In this document: in pieces, positions 26,069 through 34,746 of the stretch | Position numbering within the stretch: the first letter of the stretch is position 1 | Layout: the number at the start of each line of letters is the position of its first letter | Assembly (NCBI GenBank): GCA_038123275.1 | Contig: JAYORG010000011.1 | Span: 1-47,221, forward strand | Reading direction: 5' to 3' | Origin: CAJQHT01 sp038123275 | GTDB lineage: Bacteria; Pseudomonadota; Alphaproteobacteria; Rickettsiales; UBA1997 | DNA length: 47,221 bases | Notes under the pieces: model-generated | The model's database searches: none | The model's input: the letters and a program-made list of their open reading frames with translations, nothing else | What the model was told of the DNA's origin: nothing | Translations under genes and position numbers: made by a program

Positions 26069-27364
26069 TTATTTTCTTTTATCTATTTTGGTATATTCTC
26101 TTTTAACGTGTCCGGTGTAAAGCTGTCTTGGTCTTCCTATCTTAAAGGCTTTATCTTCAATCATTTCTTGCCATTGTGCAATCCATCCTGCTGATCTAGC
26201 AACGGCAAAAATTGCAGTAAATAATGTTACTGGTATGCCCAAAGCTTTATAAATTATACCAGAATAGAAATCTACATTAGGGAATAATTTTCTTTTAATG
26301 AAATAGTCATCATGTAAAGCAATTTTTTCTAATTCTACAGCGATATCTAGCAAAGGATCTTTAACTCCAAGCTCTTGTAAAACTTCATCGCAAGATTCTT
26401 TTAATACATATGCTCTTGGATCATAATTTTTATAAACTCTATGGCCAAAACCCATTAATCTAAATGGGTCGTTTTTGTCTTTTGCGCGAGCAATAAATTC
26501 TGGTATTCTTTTTTTACAGCCAATTTCTTGTAGCATATCAATTACAGCTTCATTGGCACCTCCATGGCTAGGACCCCAAAGAGAAGCTATTCCAGCTCCA
26601 ATACATGCAAATGGATTAGCTCCAGATGAACCAGATAAGCGTACTGTTGAAGTAGATGCATTTTGTTCATGGTCAGCATGAAGAATTAAAATTCTCTCCA
26701 TAGCACGGGCAATTGTTGGGCTAATTTTTTTCTTGCTCATAGGCGAAGAGAATAGCATATGTAGGAAATTTTCAGCAAAACCTAACCTTTCTTCAGGGTA
26801 TATAGTAGGTTCACCAATTGAATATTTATAAGCCATTGCAGCAAGAGTTGGCATTTTGGCAATTATTTTGTAAATTACTTCGTCTCTACCTTCTTCGCTT
26901 GAAGGCTGCATAGTATCATGATAAAAAGCTGATAGAGAAGCAACACAGCCAACTAAAATAGCCATTGGATGAGCTTTTCTAGGAAATCCTTTCAAGAGGA
27001 GTTGTAGTTGCTCATGAACCATCATATTTTTTTGGATATTTAGATGGAATTCATCATGTTGTTTTTTATTGGGTAGGTCGCCATTAATTAATAAATAGCA
27101 GGTTTCAAGATAGTTGCTTTTGCTAGCTAATTCTTCAATTGAATAACCACGATGTCTAAGTATTCCTTGCTCTCCATCAATGTAGGTAATTGTAGATTCG
27201 CATGATGCGGTAGAAATGAATCCTGGATCATAAGTAAACATATTGCTTTCTTTAAGTAAAGATGTAATATCGATTACATCTTGACCTATTGTGGCTTTGT
27301 GGATAGGAAAAGCTATCTCCTTTCCATTTGGTAAAATTAGTTTTGCGTTAGATTTATCGTTCAT
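26069..27364 (-). CDS. gltA: Citrate synthase
   Basis: Condenses oxaloacetate and acetyl-CoA at entry to the TCA cycle. The 431 residues match the hexameric, NADH-sensitive type II length. Catalytic-region motifs are LHADHEQNASTSTVRL (His), WGPSHGGANEA (His), and FGHRVYKNYDPRA, with VDFYSGIIYKALGIP carrying the conserved Asp. It is a well-used Rickettsiales marker gene. It is divergent from mnmA and immediately precedes virB4. Confidence 0.98.
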   Translation of the reverse strand: MNDKSNAKLILPNGKEIAFPIHKATIGQDVIDITSLLKESNMFTYDPGFISTASCESTITYIDGEQGILRHRGYSIEELASKSNYLETCYLLINGDLPNKKQHDEFHLNIQKNMMVHEQLQLLLKGFPRKAHPMAILVGCVASLSAFYHDTMQPSSEEGRDEVIYKIIAKMPTLAAMAYKYSIGEPTIYPEERLGFAENFLHMLFSSPMSKKKISPTIARAMERILILHADHEQNASTSTVRLSGSSGANPFACIGAGIASLWGPSHGGANEAVIDMLQEIGCKKRIPEFIARAKDKNDPFRLMGFGHRVYKNYDPRAYVLKESCDEVLQELGVKDPLLDIAVELEKIALHDDYFIKRKLFPNVDFYSGIIYKALGIPVTLFTAIFAVARSAGWIAQWQEMIEDKAFKIGRPRQLYTGHVKREYTKIDKRK

Positions 27365-27438
27365 GATATTATCAAGTGGTTTTGTTTTAAGTTTAAAAGA
27401 TTACTTAATATTAAGTTTTATGTTTAATTTTTCAATAG

Positions 27439-28545
27439 ATGAATTCATTAGGTTTCAATAAAAAAGAAAAAGATACAAAAGTAGTAGTTGCTATGTCTGG
27501 AGGGGTTGATTCTAGTGTGGTAGCAGTGATGTTAAAAAAGCAGGGATATGATGTAATTGGTATTACTTTACAGCTTTATGATCATGGTCAGGCTATTAAA
27601 AATAAAAAAGCTTGCTGTGCTGGAGCTGATATTAAAGATGCTAAAGATATTGCGCTTGAGTATGATTTTTTACATTATGTTTTAGACTATGAGAGTTTAT
27701 TTAAAGAATCGGTAATTGATGATTTTGCTGATAGTTACATAAGAGGTGAAACTCCAATTCCTTGCGTTAGGTGTAATCAGAGTGTAAAGTTTAAAGATTT
27801 ATTTAAAGTAGCAAACGATCTTGGGGCTGATGCTTTGGCAACTGGTCATTATGTTAGGAGAGTTGAAAAGGATAAAGAGGTAATGATGTTAAGAGGCATT
27901 GATTTAAATAAGGATCAAAGCTATTTTTTATTTGCCACTACTAAAGAGCAGTTAGAATTTCTGAGATTTCCACTTGGTGATAAAAGTAAAGAAGAAACTA
28001 GAAAATTGGCAATGGATTTTGGCATGAAGATTGCTGATAAACCAGATAGTCAGGATATTTGCTTTGTGCCAGAAGGGGATTATAAGTCGGTTATTAATAA
28101 AATTAGGCCACAAGCTTTTAAGAATGGAGATATTATTGATATTAATGGTAATGTATTAGGACAACATGATGGTATTATAAATTACACAATTGGTCAAAGA
28201 AGGGGGCTTGGTATTTCAAGTAAAGATCCACTTTATGTTGTTAAGATTGATGCAAAAAATAATAAAGTTATTGTTGGGCACGAGAAGGATTTATTAAATA
28301 CAAAGTTTGAAATTAAAGAATTAAATTGGCTTGGAAGTAATGATATTTTTAATAAGGAAATGAAAGTTAAAGTTAAATTAAGATCAGCAAGTGAGCCTCA
28401 AGATGCAATTATTAAAGCAGATAAAAATAATAGAGTAAAAATTACTATGGTTGATGGAGCAAGGGCTGTGACCAAAGGCCAAGCTTGCGTTATTTATGAT
28501 AAAGATATGATGCTTGGTGGCGGTTGGATTGATAAGGTTTTTTAG
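27439..28545 (+). CDS. mnmA: tRNA-uridine 2-sulfurtransferase MnmA
   Basis: Adds sulfur at C2 of the wobble uridine in tRNA for Glu, Gln and Lys, with sulfur supplied through IscS. The 368 residues contain the PP-loop AMSGGVDSSVVAVML at 18-32, Cys109 and Cys112 in PIPCVRCNQSVKF, GLDQ-like DLNKDQSYFLF, and the catalytic Cys in DSQDICFVPEGDY. YTIGQRRGLGI is the conserved central domain motif. ATG at 27439 is taken; ten or so N-terminal residues precede the PP-loop strand. Confidence 0.97.
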   Translation: MNSLGFNKKEKDTKVVVAMSGGVDSSVVAVMLKKQGYDVIGITLQLYDHGQAIKNKKACCAGADIKDAKDIALEYDFLHYVLDYESLFKESVIDDFADSYIRGETPIPCVRCNQSVKFKDLFKVANDLGADALATGHYVRRVEKDKEVMMLRGIDLNKDQSYFLFATTKEQLEFLRFPLGDKSKEETRKLAMDFGMKIADKPDSQDICFVPEGDYKSVINKIRPQAFKNGDIIDINGNVLGQHDGIINYTIGQRRGLGISSKDPLYVVKIDAKNNKVIVGHEKDLLNTKFEIKELNWLGSNDIFNKEMKVKVKLRSASEPQDAIIKADKNNRVKITMVDGARAVTKGQACVIYDKDMMLGGGWIDKVF

Positions 28546-28607
28546 TGCCTAGGTATGGGTCGGGGTCAGTGTAGTATTAAAATCTCAAATGTTGATAACT
28601 GGCTTCT

Positions 28608-28623
28608 CCCCTTCAATAAGGGG
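28608..28623. repeat. Hairpin overlapping a P2 palindrome
   Basis: ccccttcaataagggg forms a 6-bp stem with a caat loop. Its right arm shares the gggg with the left arm of the P2 element that starts at 28620, so the two stems cannot form at once on the same strand. Confidence 0.55.
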
Positions 28624-28677
28624 TCAAAGCAAAAAAGTTATGAACCTTTGGTTCATGACTTTTTAGTCATTGACCCC
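28620..28677. repeat. Palindromic repeat family P2, copy A
   Basis: 58 nt. Outer arms ggggtcaaagc and agtcattgacccc pair, with an asymmetric internal loop, around an inner 15-bp stem (aaaaagttatgaacc / ggttcatgacttttt, one wobble) and a ttt loop. Located between convergent mnmA and the omptin-like gene. The second copy at 32647-32704 has the same length and ends but a different inner stem. No T-run follows, so a simple terminator is not evident. Confidence 0.8.
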
Positions 28678-28690
28678 AGTCTCAACTAAG

Positions 28691-29695
28691 TTAAAAACTA
28701 ATAGATAATCCACCCATTAGTGAAGTTGAGTTCCAATTAACTTCATTAAGCTTTTGAGCTCCTGTGTTACCATTTGCTAGAAAAAATCTAATAACCCCAT
28801 CCTCTGCTGTAAAGTTTTTATGATCCATTATAAGGTTTAGGGATATATTTTTGGTTGCTTGAAATTGATATTTAAGACTAAATATTGATCCATTGCCATT
28901 GGCTGTGTGATCATAGCTTTTTGGATGAGCAAAGTCAGTTCTTAAATTCCAATCAGCTTGTGCATAGTATTTGATTGAATGAAATTGAGATGATAATTTA
29001 AATAAATGTTTATTAGTTAGATAAATTATTAGATCTAATCCTAGAAATATACCTTTCCAATTAGTATCATAAGTAGAATTTAGTCCAGAAAATGCCCCCG
29101 TATTTGGTATGGTTTGATAGCCGTCAGTTAAGGTTAGATTTTGTTCATGAATTGAATATCCTATTTTTGGCACTAAAAAATAATTATTACTATTATATAT
29201 GAATGGAAATTTATACCCTAAATATAGGCTGTAATCTTGTACTGTGCCTGAATCGGAGCTATTATTTGATCTAGAGAATTCTAAAGTACGATTATCTCCA
29301 TTATAGTCAGAGTCTTGAACTGTTCCATCAAAAATATTACCTTGAATGAGATGACCATCTAGAAAGAATTGTCCTAATATTTCATCTTCAATTTCAATTT
29401 TAATAAGTGGAATTACGGCGCCAATTTTAAATTGGAAAATTTCTAATTTTTCCCAGGTTAGTTCTGATATTATGTTGGGAGTTTGAGTACCTGTTAAGTC
29501 TGAAGCAATATTCCAGTCTAAATTATCAACTCTATAACCATATCCACCATATATTGAAGGTTGCACCATAATATTATTTTTAGCATTAGATGTATGAGGG
29601 AAGATTAGAATAATAATTAGTAACAATAGATTTCTTTTGAAGCTGAAAAGTGAACGTTTACAGTTTTGAAAGAAGTCTATTATTATTTTTTTCAT
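28691..29695 (-). CDS. Omptin-like outer-membrane beta-barrel protein
   Basis: 334 residues. A long basic n-region and hydrophobic core (about 22-37) form a signal peptide ending SNAKN. The mature part begins QPSIYGGYGYR and has ISELTWEKLEIFQFKIG, an arrangement resembling the omptin fold. Asp128 and Asp130 in VQDSDYNGD, and FAHPKSYDH near 255-263, lie where omptins carry their Asp/Asp and Asp/His active-site pairs. The chain ends in SISF. Protease activity is not established, because the Asp-x-His pair is not conserved exactly. The ATG overlaps the preceding short gene as ATGA. Confidence 0.62.
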   Translation of the reverse strand: MKKIIIDFFQNCKRSLFSFKRNLLLLIIILIFPHTSNAKNNIMVQPSIYGGYGYRVDNLDWNIASDLTGTQTPNIISELTWEKLEIFQFKIGAVIPLIKIEIEDEILGQFFLDGHLIQGNIFDGTVQDSDYNGDNRTLEFSRSNNSSDSGTVQDYSLYLGYKFPFIYNSNNYFLVPKIGYSIHEQNLTLTDGYQTIPNTGAFSGLNSTYDTNWKGIFLGLDLIIYLTNKHLFKLSSQFHSIKYYAQADWNLRTDFAHPKSYDHTANGNGSIFSLKYQFQATKNISLNLIMDHKNFTAEDGVIRFFLANGNTGAQKLNEVNWNSTSLMGGLSISF

Positions 29696-29991
29696 AAATT
29701 ACTTGTTAAAGTATAAGTTGATGTGATGTTGGTATTACCAAGGGCAGATGTGTAAGTAGTAACTTCTGATAATATTCTATCACTATTTACTACCAAATTA
29801 CCACCTGTGGTAATGCCGTCAAAATTTACTGGATTAGTATCAACTAAATCAGCAGAAGTAGTTTTGTCAGTATCAGTTATATCAATGGCAAAAGCAGATT
29901 GAAATGTAAAAATTAAACATATTATACATAGCAAAAAGCATTGAAGGCGTCTTTTTAATATTGATGTAATATATATATTTAAATTTTCCAT
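29692..29991 (-). CDS. Short secreted protein resembling an autotransporter N-terminus
   Basis: 99 residues: a basic start, a hydrophobic signal (CFLLCIICLIFTFQSAFA, about 18-35), then about 64 residues rich in Thr, Asp, Asn and Val (TDTDKTTSADLVDTNPVNF, NLVVNSDRILSEV) that look like the first turns of a beta-helical passenger. There is no barrel domain; it stops within a TGA shared with the next gene's ATG. It may be the remnant of an autotransporter whose remainder was lost, or a small secreted protein coupled to the omptin-like gene. Confidence 0.55.
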   Translation of the reverse strand: MENLNIYITSILKRRLQCFLLCIICLIFTFQSAFAIDITDTDKTTSADLVDTNPVNFDGITTGGNLVVNSDRILSEVTTYTSALGNTNITSTYTLTSNL

Positions 29992-30008
29992 TCAGACCCA
30001 AAAAATGG

Positions 30009-30108
30009 GGCTTATGCAAAATTGTAGCCAATCATCTTATCTTAAGTTACTATTATTTCTTAGATACTCACTAAAATGTAAATTTTAGCCTACTTTTTGC
30101 GTAAGTCC
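30009..30108. repeat. Palindromic repeat family P1, copy 3
   Basis: 100 nt between hscA and the 99-residue secreted-protein gene. The termini ggcttatgcaaaattgtagcc and tagcctactttttgcgtaag are inverted copies. Inside, ctaaaat-gtaa-attttag is a perfect 7-bp hairpin at the same relative place as in copies 1 and 2. This is the copy with the best-preserved ends. Confidence 0.7.
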
Positions 30109-30227
30109 TAAATATTTTTAAATAGTAAGTAACATCATATCATAAATAAGCTTTTAGGTCAATGCTATTGTAAAATTTATGGGATTTATGCTCTGAGTAA
30201 TATGTTTGGGTAGGTTGGTATTAATTT

Positions 30228-32081
30228 TTAGAAGTCGTCAATCTTTTTATTTAAAAGACCTTCTTTAACGTATTTATTCATTTTTATTTCAGCAAATTTT
30301 TTAGCTTTATCCTCTAATTTACTGGCTTGCACCGTTATTTTTTCTTTATCATTTGTTTTAATTGTTTCTTCTAGTTTTTTTATTTGATTTTGAATATTGG
30401 CTTTTTCTTCTTTATTTAATAGATTACCATCTTCTTTTAAAGCACTATTAATAGCTAGAATATTTCTTTTTGCTTTGCTTATGCTTTCAAGTAAAAGCCT
30501 TTTTTTGATGTCATTTTTGGCGTTTTTTGCAGAAGTAATTAATATTTCTTTAATTTCTAATTCGCTTAGACCAAATGTTGGCTTAACCTCAATAAGTTGG
30601 GTTTGATTAGTAGATTCTTCATGGGCTAAAACTGTTAATAAACCATCAGCATCAATGGTAAAGGTAATTTTAATTCTAGCAACTCCAGCCTTTAAAGGTG
30701 GAATATCTTTAATTTCAAATTTAGCTAATGAACGACAATCTTCAACTAATTCTCTTTCTCCTTGTAGGATATGTAGTTTTATGCCAGTTTGGTTGTCAGC
30801 ATAAGTGGTAAATTCTTTTGAATAGGAAGTTGGAATTGTGCTATTTCTATCAATAATTTTTTCAACAATTCCACCCATAGTTTCAATGCCAAGAGATAAA
30901 GGGACAACATCTAATAATAAGTTAGAAGAGCCATGAGTAAGGCCATGGGCTTGAATAGCAGCGCCAATTGCCACTATGTTATCGGGATTTAAATTGGTTA
31001 AAATTTTGTTTTTATCAAAAATTTTAGCTAATTTTTGAGTAATTAAAGGAATACGAGTTGATCCTCCAACTAAAATTACACCTTTAATGTCATCTATTCC
31101 TAATTCTAGATCATTTATTAAGTTAGTGGTAATTTTAGTAGTTTTAAGAACAAAATCATTAATTAATTGATTAAAATCATCTTTTTTAAGAGAAAATTGG
31201 TAATTTTTCTTAGAAATAGTAAATTTTTCTTCTATTTTATCTAATTTTGTTAGTTTTTCTTTAATTTTTTTGGCAATTAGCCTTAATTTTTGCTTATTTT
31301 GATCATTTAAGTTAGCAATATTACATCTTTTGCTGATTTCATTAGTTAGAATATGATCAATATCATCTCCACCAAGGGCAGAATCTCCACTAACTCCAAT
31401 TACTTTAAATACTCCTTGGTGTAATTTTAAAATTGAGATATCAAAAGTTCCACCACCCAAATCAAAAACAGCAAAAGTGCCTTTAGAGTCATTGTCTAAA
31501 CCATAAGAAATTGCAGCTGATGTTGGTTCATTTATTAAGCGTAAAACCTCCAAATCGGCTAAAATAGCAGCGTTTTTAGTAGCACTGCGAGCTGCTTCAT
31601 CAAAATAAGCTGGAACAGTAATAACGGCTTTTTTTACTTCTTTTTTTAAGTAGTTTTGGGCTATTTCTTTTAAATATTTTAGTAAATAAGATGAGATTTG
31701 AGTAGGGGTTAGTTCTTGGTTGTTAATGGCAATTTTTAAGGTTTCATTGTTATTTTTTACCAATTTATGAGGAAAATTTTTCTCAATTTCATTATTTTTT
31801 AACGAATTTTCATCCATTAAGCGTTTAATAGAGAAGATTTTAGTTGAATTTTTGTCATTTAAGGCATTGTGAGCGCATCTAATATTATTATTTTGATCAA
31901 AAGCGACAATGGAAGGTTGAATTAAATTGCCATTTTCATCAGGAATAATGGTTATTTTACCATCTTCCTTAATGGCAATTAGAGAATTGGTTGTTCCAAG
32001 ATCTATGCCTATGGCAGTTTCATCTTTTTCTTCATGAGGTAGGGGAGTTTGACCTGGTTCTTGTATGCTTAGTAATGACAT
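30228..32081 (-). CDS. hscA: Fe-S assembly chaperone HscA (Hsp70 family)
   Basis: Specialised Hsp70 that, with HscB, releases Fe-S clusters from IscU. The 617 residues carry GIDLGTTNSLIAI at about 25-37, FAVFDLGGGTFDISIL, and VILVGGSTRIPLI in the ATPase domain, then the substrate-binding domain (LSLGIETMGGIVEKIIDRNS). Proximity to hscB and iscU fixes it as HscA rather than DnaK, as do the length and the lack of the DnaK-type acidic tail. ATG overlaps the hscB stop by 1 nt. The ferredoxin gene that usually follows is absent. Confidence 0.96.
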   Translation of the reverse strand: MSLLSIQEPGQTPLPHEEKDETAIGIDLGTTNSLIAIKEDGKITIIPDENGNLIQPSIVAFDQNNNIRCAHNALNDKNSTKIFSIKRLMDENSLKNNEIEKNFPHKLVKNNNETLKIAINNQELTPTQISSYLLKYLKEIAQNYLKKEVKKAVITVPAYFDEAARSATKNAAILADLEVLRLINEPTSAAISYGLDNDSKGTFAVFDLGGGTFDISILKLHQGVFKVIGVSGDSALGGDDIDHILTNEISKRCNIANLNDQNKQKLRLIAKKIKEKLTKLDKIEEKFTISKKNYQFSLKKDDFNQLINDFVLKTTKITTNLINDLELGIDDIKGVILVGGSTRIPLITQKLAKIFDKNKILTNLNPDNIVAIGAAIQAHGLTHGSSNLLLDVVPLSLGIETMGGIVEKIIDRNSTIPTSYSKEFTTYADNQTGIKLHILQGERELVEDCRSLAKFEIKDIPPLKAGVARIKITFTIDADGLLTVLAHEESTNQTQLIEVKPTFGLSELEIKEILITSAKNAKNDIKKRLLLESISKAKRNILAINSALKEDGNLLNKEEKANIQNQIKKLEETIKTNDKEKITVQASKLEDKAKKFAEIKMNKYVKEGLLNKKIDDF

Positions 32082-32593
32082 TAATATTTTTTACGTTTAA
32101 TTTCTTCCAAACTTTTATCAAGATATTTGGCTTTTATTAATTCTAAAGCACATTTTTCAAAAGATTTTTCTTCAAAAGATTGTTTGGCATTTTTAAGAAT
32201 TATTTTAATTTCTTTTAGGCAAGATTTTTTTATATTATTAATTTTTTCTTTATCTTTGCTTTCAAATATTAATTCTCTTAATTCTAAATTTGCAATTAGA
32301 GTTTCTTGGTCTGGTGTTATTTTGCAATTATCATCATTAATATTTATGCCATTAATTTTTAGTAAGTAGATGGCTCTTTTAAGTGGATTATTTAAAATTT
32401 CAAAGGCTTCGTTAATTAATAAAGAGTTATGCTCTAAATTAATTTTATCTTCTTTGCTTTTGCCAATTAATTTATCAGGATGAAATTCTTGTTGAAAGGA
32501 TAGATATTTTGTTTCTAAATAATCTAAATCTACGTCAAAACCTTCTGTTAGGTTAAATTTTTGGAAATGATTTTGTTGATTTAGGTTGGTCAT
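32081..32593 (-). CDS. hscB: Fe-S co-chaperone HscB (J-protein)
   Basis: J-domain protein that delivers IscU to HscA and stimulates its ATPase. The 170 residues begin with a J-domain holding FHPDKLIG (the HPD motif, about residue 38). The C-terminal three-helix region is Glu/Lys-rich and ends AKYLDKSLEEIKRK. Located just upstream of hscA with a 1-nt overlap; a P2 palindromic repeat separates it from iscA. Confidence 0.93.
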   Translation of the reverse strand: MTNLNQQNHFQKFNLTEGFDVDLDYLETKYLSFQQEFHPDKLIGKSKEDKINLEHNSLLINEAFEILNNPLKRAIYLLKINGININDDNCKITPDQETLIANLELRELIFESKDKEKINNIKKSCLKEIKIILKNAKQSFEEKSFEKCALELIKAKYLDKSLEEIKRKKY

Positions 32594-32646
32594 TTATTTT
32601 GTTGTTTGGTTAATATCAATATCGTATGTGTTGCATACTGGCTTAG

Positions 32647-32704
32647 GGGGTCAAAGCAAAATATCCACTAACCTTTGGTTAGTGGATATTTAGTCATTGA
32701 CTCC
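32647..32704. repeat. Palindromic repeat family P2, copy B
   Basis: 58 nt with the same ends as the copy at 28620-28677 (ggggtcaaagc... and ...agtcattgactcc). The inner stem aaatatccactaacc / ggttagtggatattt is perfect and shares only its loop-proximal aacc/ggtt and the terminal A/T pairs with the other copy. It lies between iscA and hscB, inside the isc gene series. Confidence 0.8.
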
Positions 32705-32709
32705 ATACT

Positions 32710-33093
32710 TTAAGCGTTAAAAGATTCTCCGCAACCACATCTACCTTTTTCATTTGGATTTATAAAGTCAAAGCCAGATTTTAATTCATCTTCTTCATAA
32801 ATCATTTCGCTGCCAATTAAGAACATAGAAACTTTTGGATCAATGAATACACTTATTGAGTCTTTAATTACTACATCATCAAATTTAGTGATATTTTCTT
32901 TTAAAGCATATTCTATTGTGTATGATAGGCCAGAGCAACCTCTAGTTCTGACAGAAATGCGTATTCCTTCGCAAGGTTCTTTTCTTTGATCTATTAAATT
33001 TTGAATTTGTTTTAAGCAATCATCATTAATTGTTAGATAGTCAACAATTGGGTTTCCTAAAGGGGATATATTGCTTTTCTTTGATGAATTCAT
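32710..33093 (-). CDS. iscA: Fe-S cluster A-type carrier IscA
   Basis: Carrier that accepts and transfers Fe-S clusters. The 127 residues contain the HesB/IscA Cys triplet: TRGCSGLSYTIEY in the middle and GRCGCGESFNA at the C-terminus. The N-terminal 18 residues are an extension beyond the usual family start. Its ATG directly follows the iscU stop. Confidence 0.94.
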   Translation of the reverse strand: MNSSKKSNISPLGNPIVDYLTINDDCLKQIQNLIDQRKEPCEGIRISVRTRGCSGLSYTIEYALKENITKFDDVVIKDSISVFIDPKVSMFLIGSEMIYEEDELKSGFDFINPNEKGRCGCGESFNA

Positions 33094-33477
33094 TTAGTTT
33101 TCTTGCTTTTTTTTGTAATCAGCAACTGCGGCTTTAACCGCATCCTCAGCTAAAACAGAACAGTGAATTTTAACAGGAGGAAGAGAGAGTTCATCAGCAA
33201 TTTCTTTATTGGTGATTTTTTCTGCTTCATTAATATTTTTATCTTTGATCCACTCAGTTACAAGTGAGCTAGAAGCAATAGCACTACCACAACCAAAAGT
33301 TTTGAATTTAGCATCTTTAATGGTGCCATTATCATCAACATCAATTTGTAATTTCATGACATCACCGCAAGCAGGGGCGCCAACTAGTCCGGTGCCAACT
33401 GTTTTTTGCTCTTTATCCATTGATCCAACATTTCTTGGATTTTCGTAATGATCTAATAATTCTTTTGAATATGCCAT
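33094..33477 (-). CDS. iscU: Fe-S cluster scaffold IscU
   Basis: Scaffold on which clusters are built from IscS sulfur. The 127 residues contain the three cluster cysteines Cys37 (GAPACGDVMKLQ), Cys63 (FGCGSAIASSS) and Cys106, with His105 and Asp39. The HscA-recognition motif LPPVK is present at 99-103, matching the presence of hscA/hscB downstream. Confidence 0.97.
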   Translation of the reverse strand: MAYSKELLDHYENPRNVGSMDKEQKTVGTGLVGAPACGDVMKLQIDVDDNGTIKDAKFKTFGCGSAIASSSLVTEWIKDKNINEAEKITNKEIADELSLPPVKIHCSVLAEDAVKAAVADYKKKQEN

Positions 33478-33519
33478 TTTTTCTTTTTATTTTATTATTA
33501 TTACTATTTTAATATAAAT

Positions 33520-34746
33520 TTAATGTCCTGTCCACTCAATTGAGTCAAGATCTATTCCTTCTTGAATCATTTCCCATAGTGGGCTTAATTCTCTTAATTT
33601 ATTAACTTTGCTTTCAATTAAATTAATGGCGTAGTTTATTTCTTCTTGGGTCGTAAAACGACCAATGCCAAATCTAATTGAAGTATGGGCTAAATCATCT
33701 CCAACCCCAATACTGTGTAGCACGTATGATGGTTCTAAAGATGCAGAGGTGCAGGCTGATCCTGATGAAACGGCTAAATCTTTAATAGCCATAATCATTG
33801 ATTCACCTTCAATTCCGGCAAAGCTTAGGTTTAAATTGCCTGGAATTCTTTGCTCTTTGTCACCATTTAAGTAGATTTTTGGTATTTTATTCATGGCAGC
33901 ATGAAATTTATCACTTAATTTTTTTATGTGATCATAATCTTTTTGAATTTCATCTTTGGCAATTTGAGCTGCTTTACCAAAACCAGCAACTAAGAATGGA
34001 GCTAATGTTCCAGATCTAATACCTCTTTCTTGGCCACCACCACTAATAATTGATTTAATTCTAACTCTTGGTTTTCTTCTTACATACAGAGCTCCTATAC
34101 CTTTAGGGCCATAAATTTTATGAGCAGAAATGCTCATTAGGTCAATATTTAACTCATTAACATCTAATGGTATTTTACCAAAAGCTTGAGCGGCATCGGT
34201 ATGAAAGAAAACCCCATTTTCGCGGCAAATCTTGCCAATTTCTTTTAGTGGCTGAATAACACCAAGCTCATTATTAACTGCCATAATTGAGATTAGGCAA
34301 GTATTTTCTTTAATAGCATCTTTTAGTACTCTTAGGTCAACAATGCCATTTTTTTGTACAGGAACAAAAGTTACTTGGGCACCTTCTTGTTCTAGATCTC
34401 TACAAGAATTAATAACACATTTATGTTCAGTAGTAAGGGTAATTATGTGATTTTTACCAGTATTTTTGTAAAAATTAAAAACACCTTTAATGGCAATATT
34501 ATTTGATTCAGTAGCGCCAGAAGTAAAGAAAACCTCTTTTTCGTTAGCATTAATGACATTAGCAACATGTTGACGGCCAATTTGGGTAATTTCTTCTGCT
34601 TGCCATCCATAGGCATGGCTTCTAGAATGGGGGTTACCAAAGTTATTTGTTAAAACTCTGTTCATTTCTTCTATTACCCTTGGATCAACAGGTGTTGTTG
34701 ATTGATAGTCCATGTAGATTGGTAATTGTAATTTTGTTTTAGCCAT
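33520..34746 (-). CDS. iscS: Cysteine desulfurase IscS
   Basis: PLP enzyme that removes sulfur from cysteine for IscU and, through relays, MnmA. The 408 residues show SAHKIYGPKGIGALYVRR with the PLP lysine, the HTDAAQAFGKIPL cofactor site, and the catalytic Cys in SSGSACTSASLEPSYVLH. The C-terminus WEMIQEGIDLDSIEWTGH matches the IscS tail that contacts IscU. The gene overlaps the upstream desulfurase gene by 8 nt. Confidence 0.97.
   Translation of the reverse strand: MAKTKLQLPIYMDYQSTTPVDPRVIEEMNRVLTNNFGNPHSRSHAYGWQAEEITQIGRQHVANVINANEKEVFFTSGATESNNIAIKGVFNFYKNTGKNHIITLTTEHKCVINSCRDLEQEGAQVTFVPVQKNGIVDLRVLKDAIKENTCLISIMAVNNELGVIQPLKEIGKICRENGVFFHTDAAQAFGKIPLDVNELNIDLMSISAHKIYGPKGIGALYVRRKPRVRIKSIISGGGQERGIRSGTLAPFLVAGFGKAAQIAKDEIQKDYDHIKKLSDKFHAAMNKIPKIYLNGDKEQRIPGNLNLSFAGIEGESMIMAIKDLAVSSGSACTSASLEPSYVLHSIGVGDDLAHTSIRFGIGRFTTQEEINYAINLIESKVNKLRELSPLWEMIQEGIDLDSIEWTGH

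Noticed and set aside
27365..27438. Promoter for gltA in the gap to mnmA
   Set aside because: A TTGAAA and several overlapping TAATAT-like boxes occur, but spacing is ambiguous (15-18 nt) in uniformly AT-rich sequence.
34443..34640. Short antisense/overlapping frames in the iscS genes
   Set aside because: They lie within strongly conserved PLP enzyme sequence and have no independent support.
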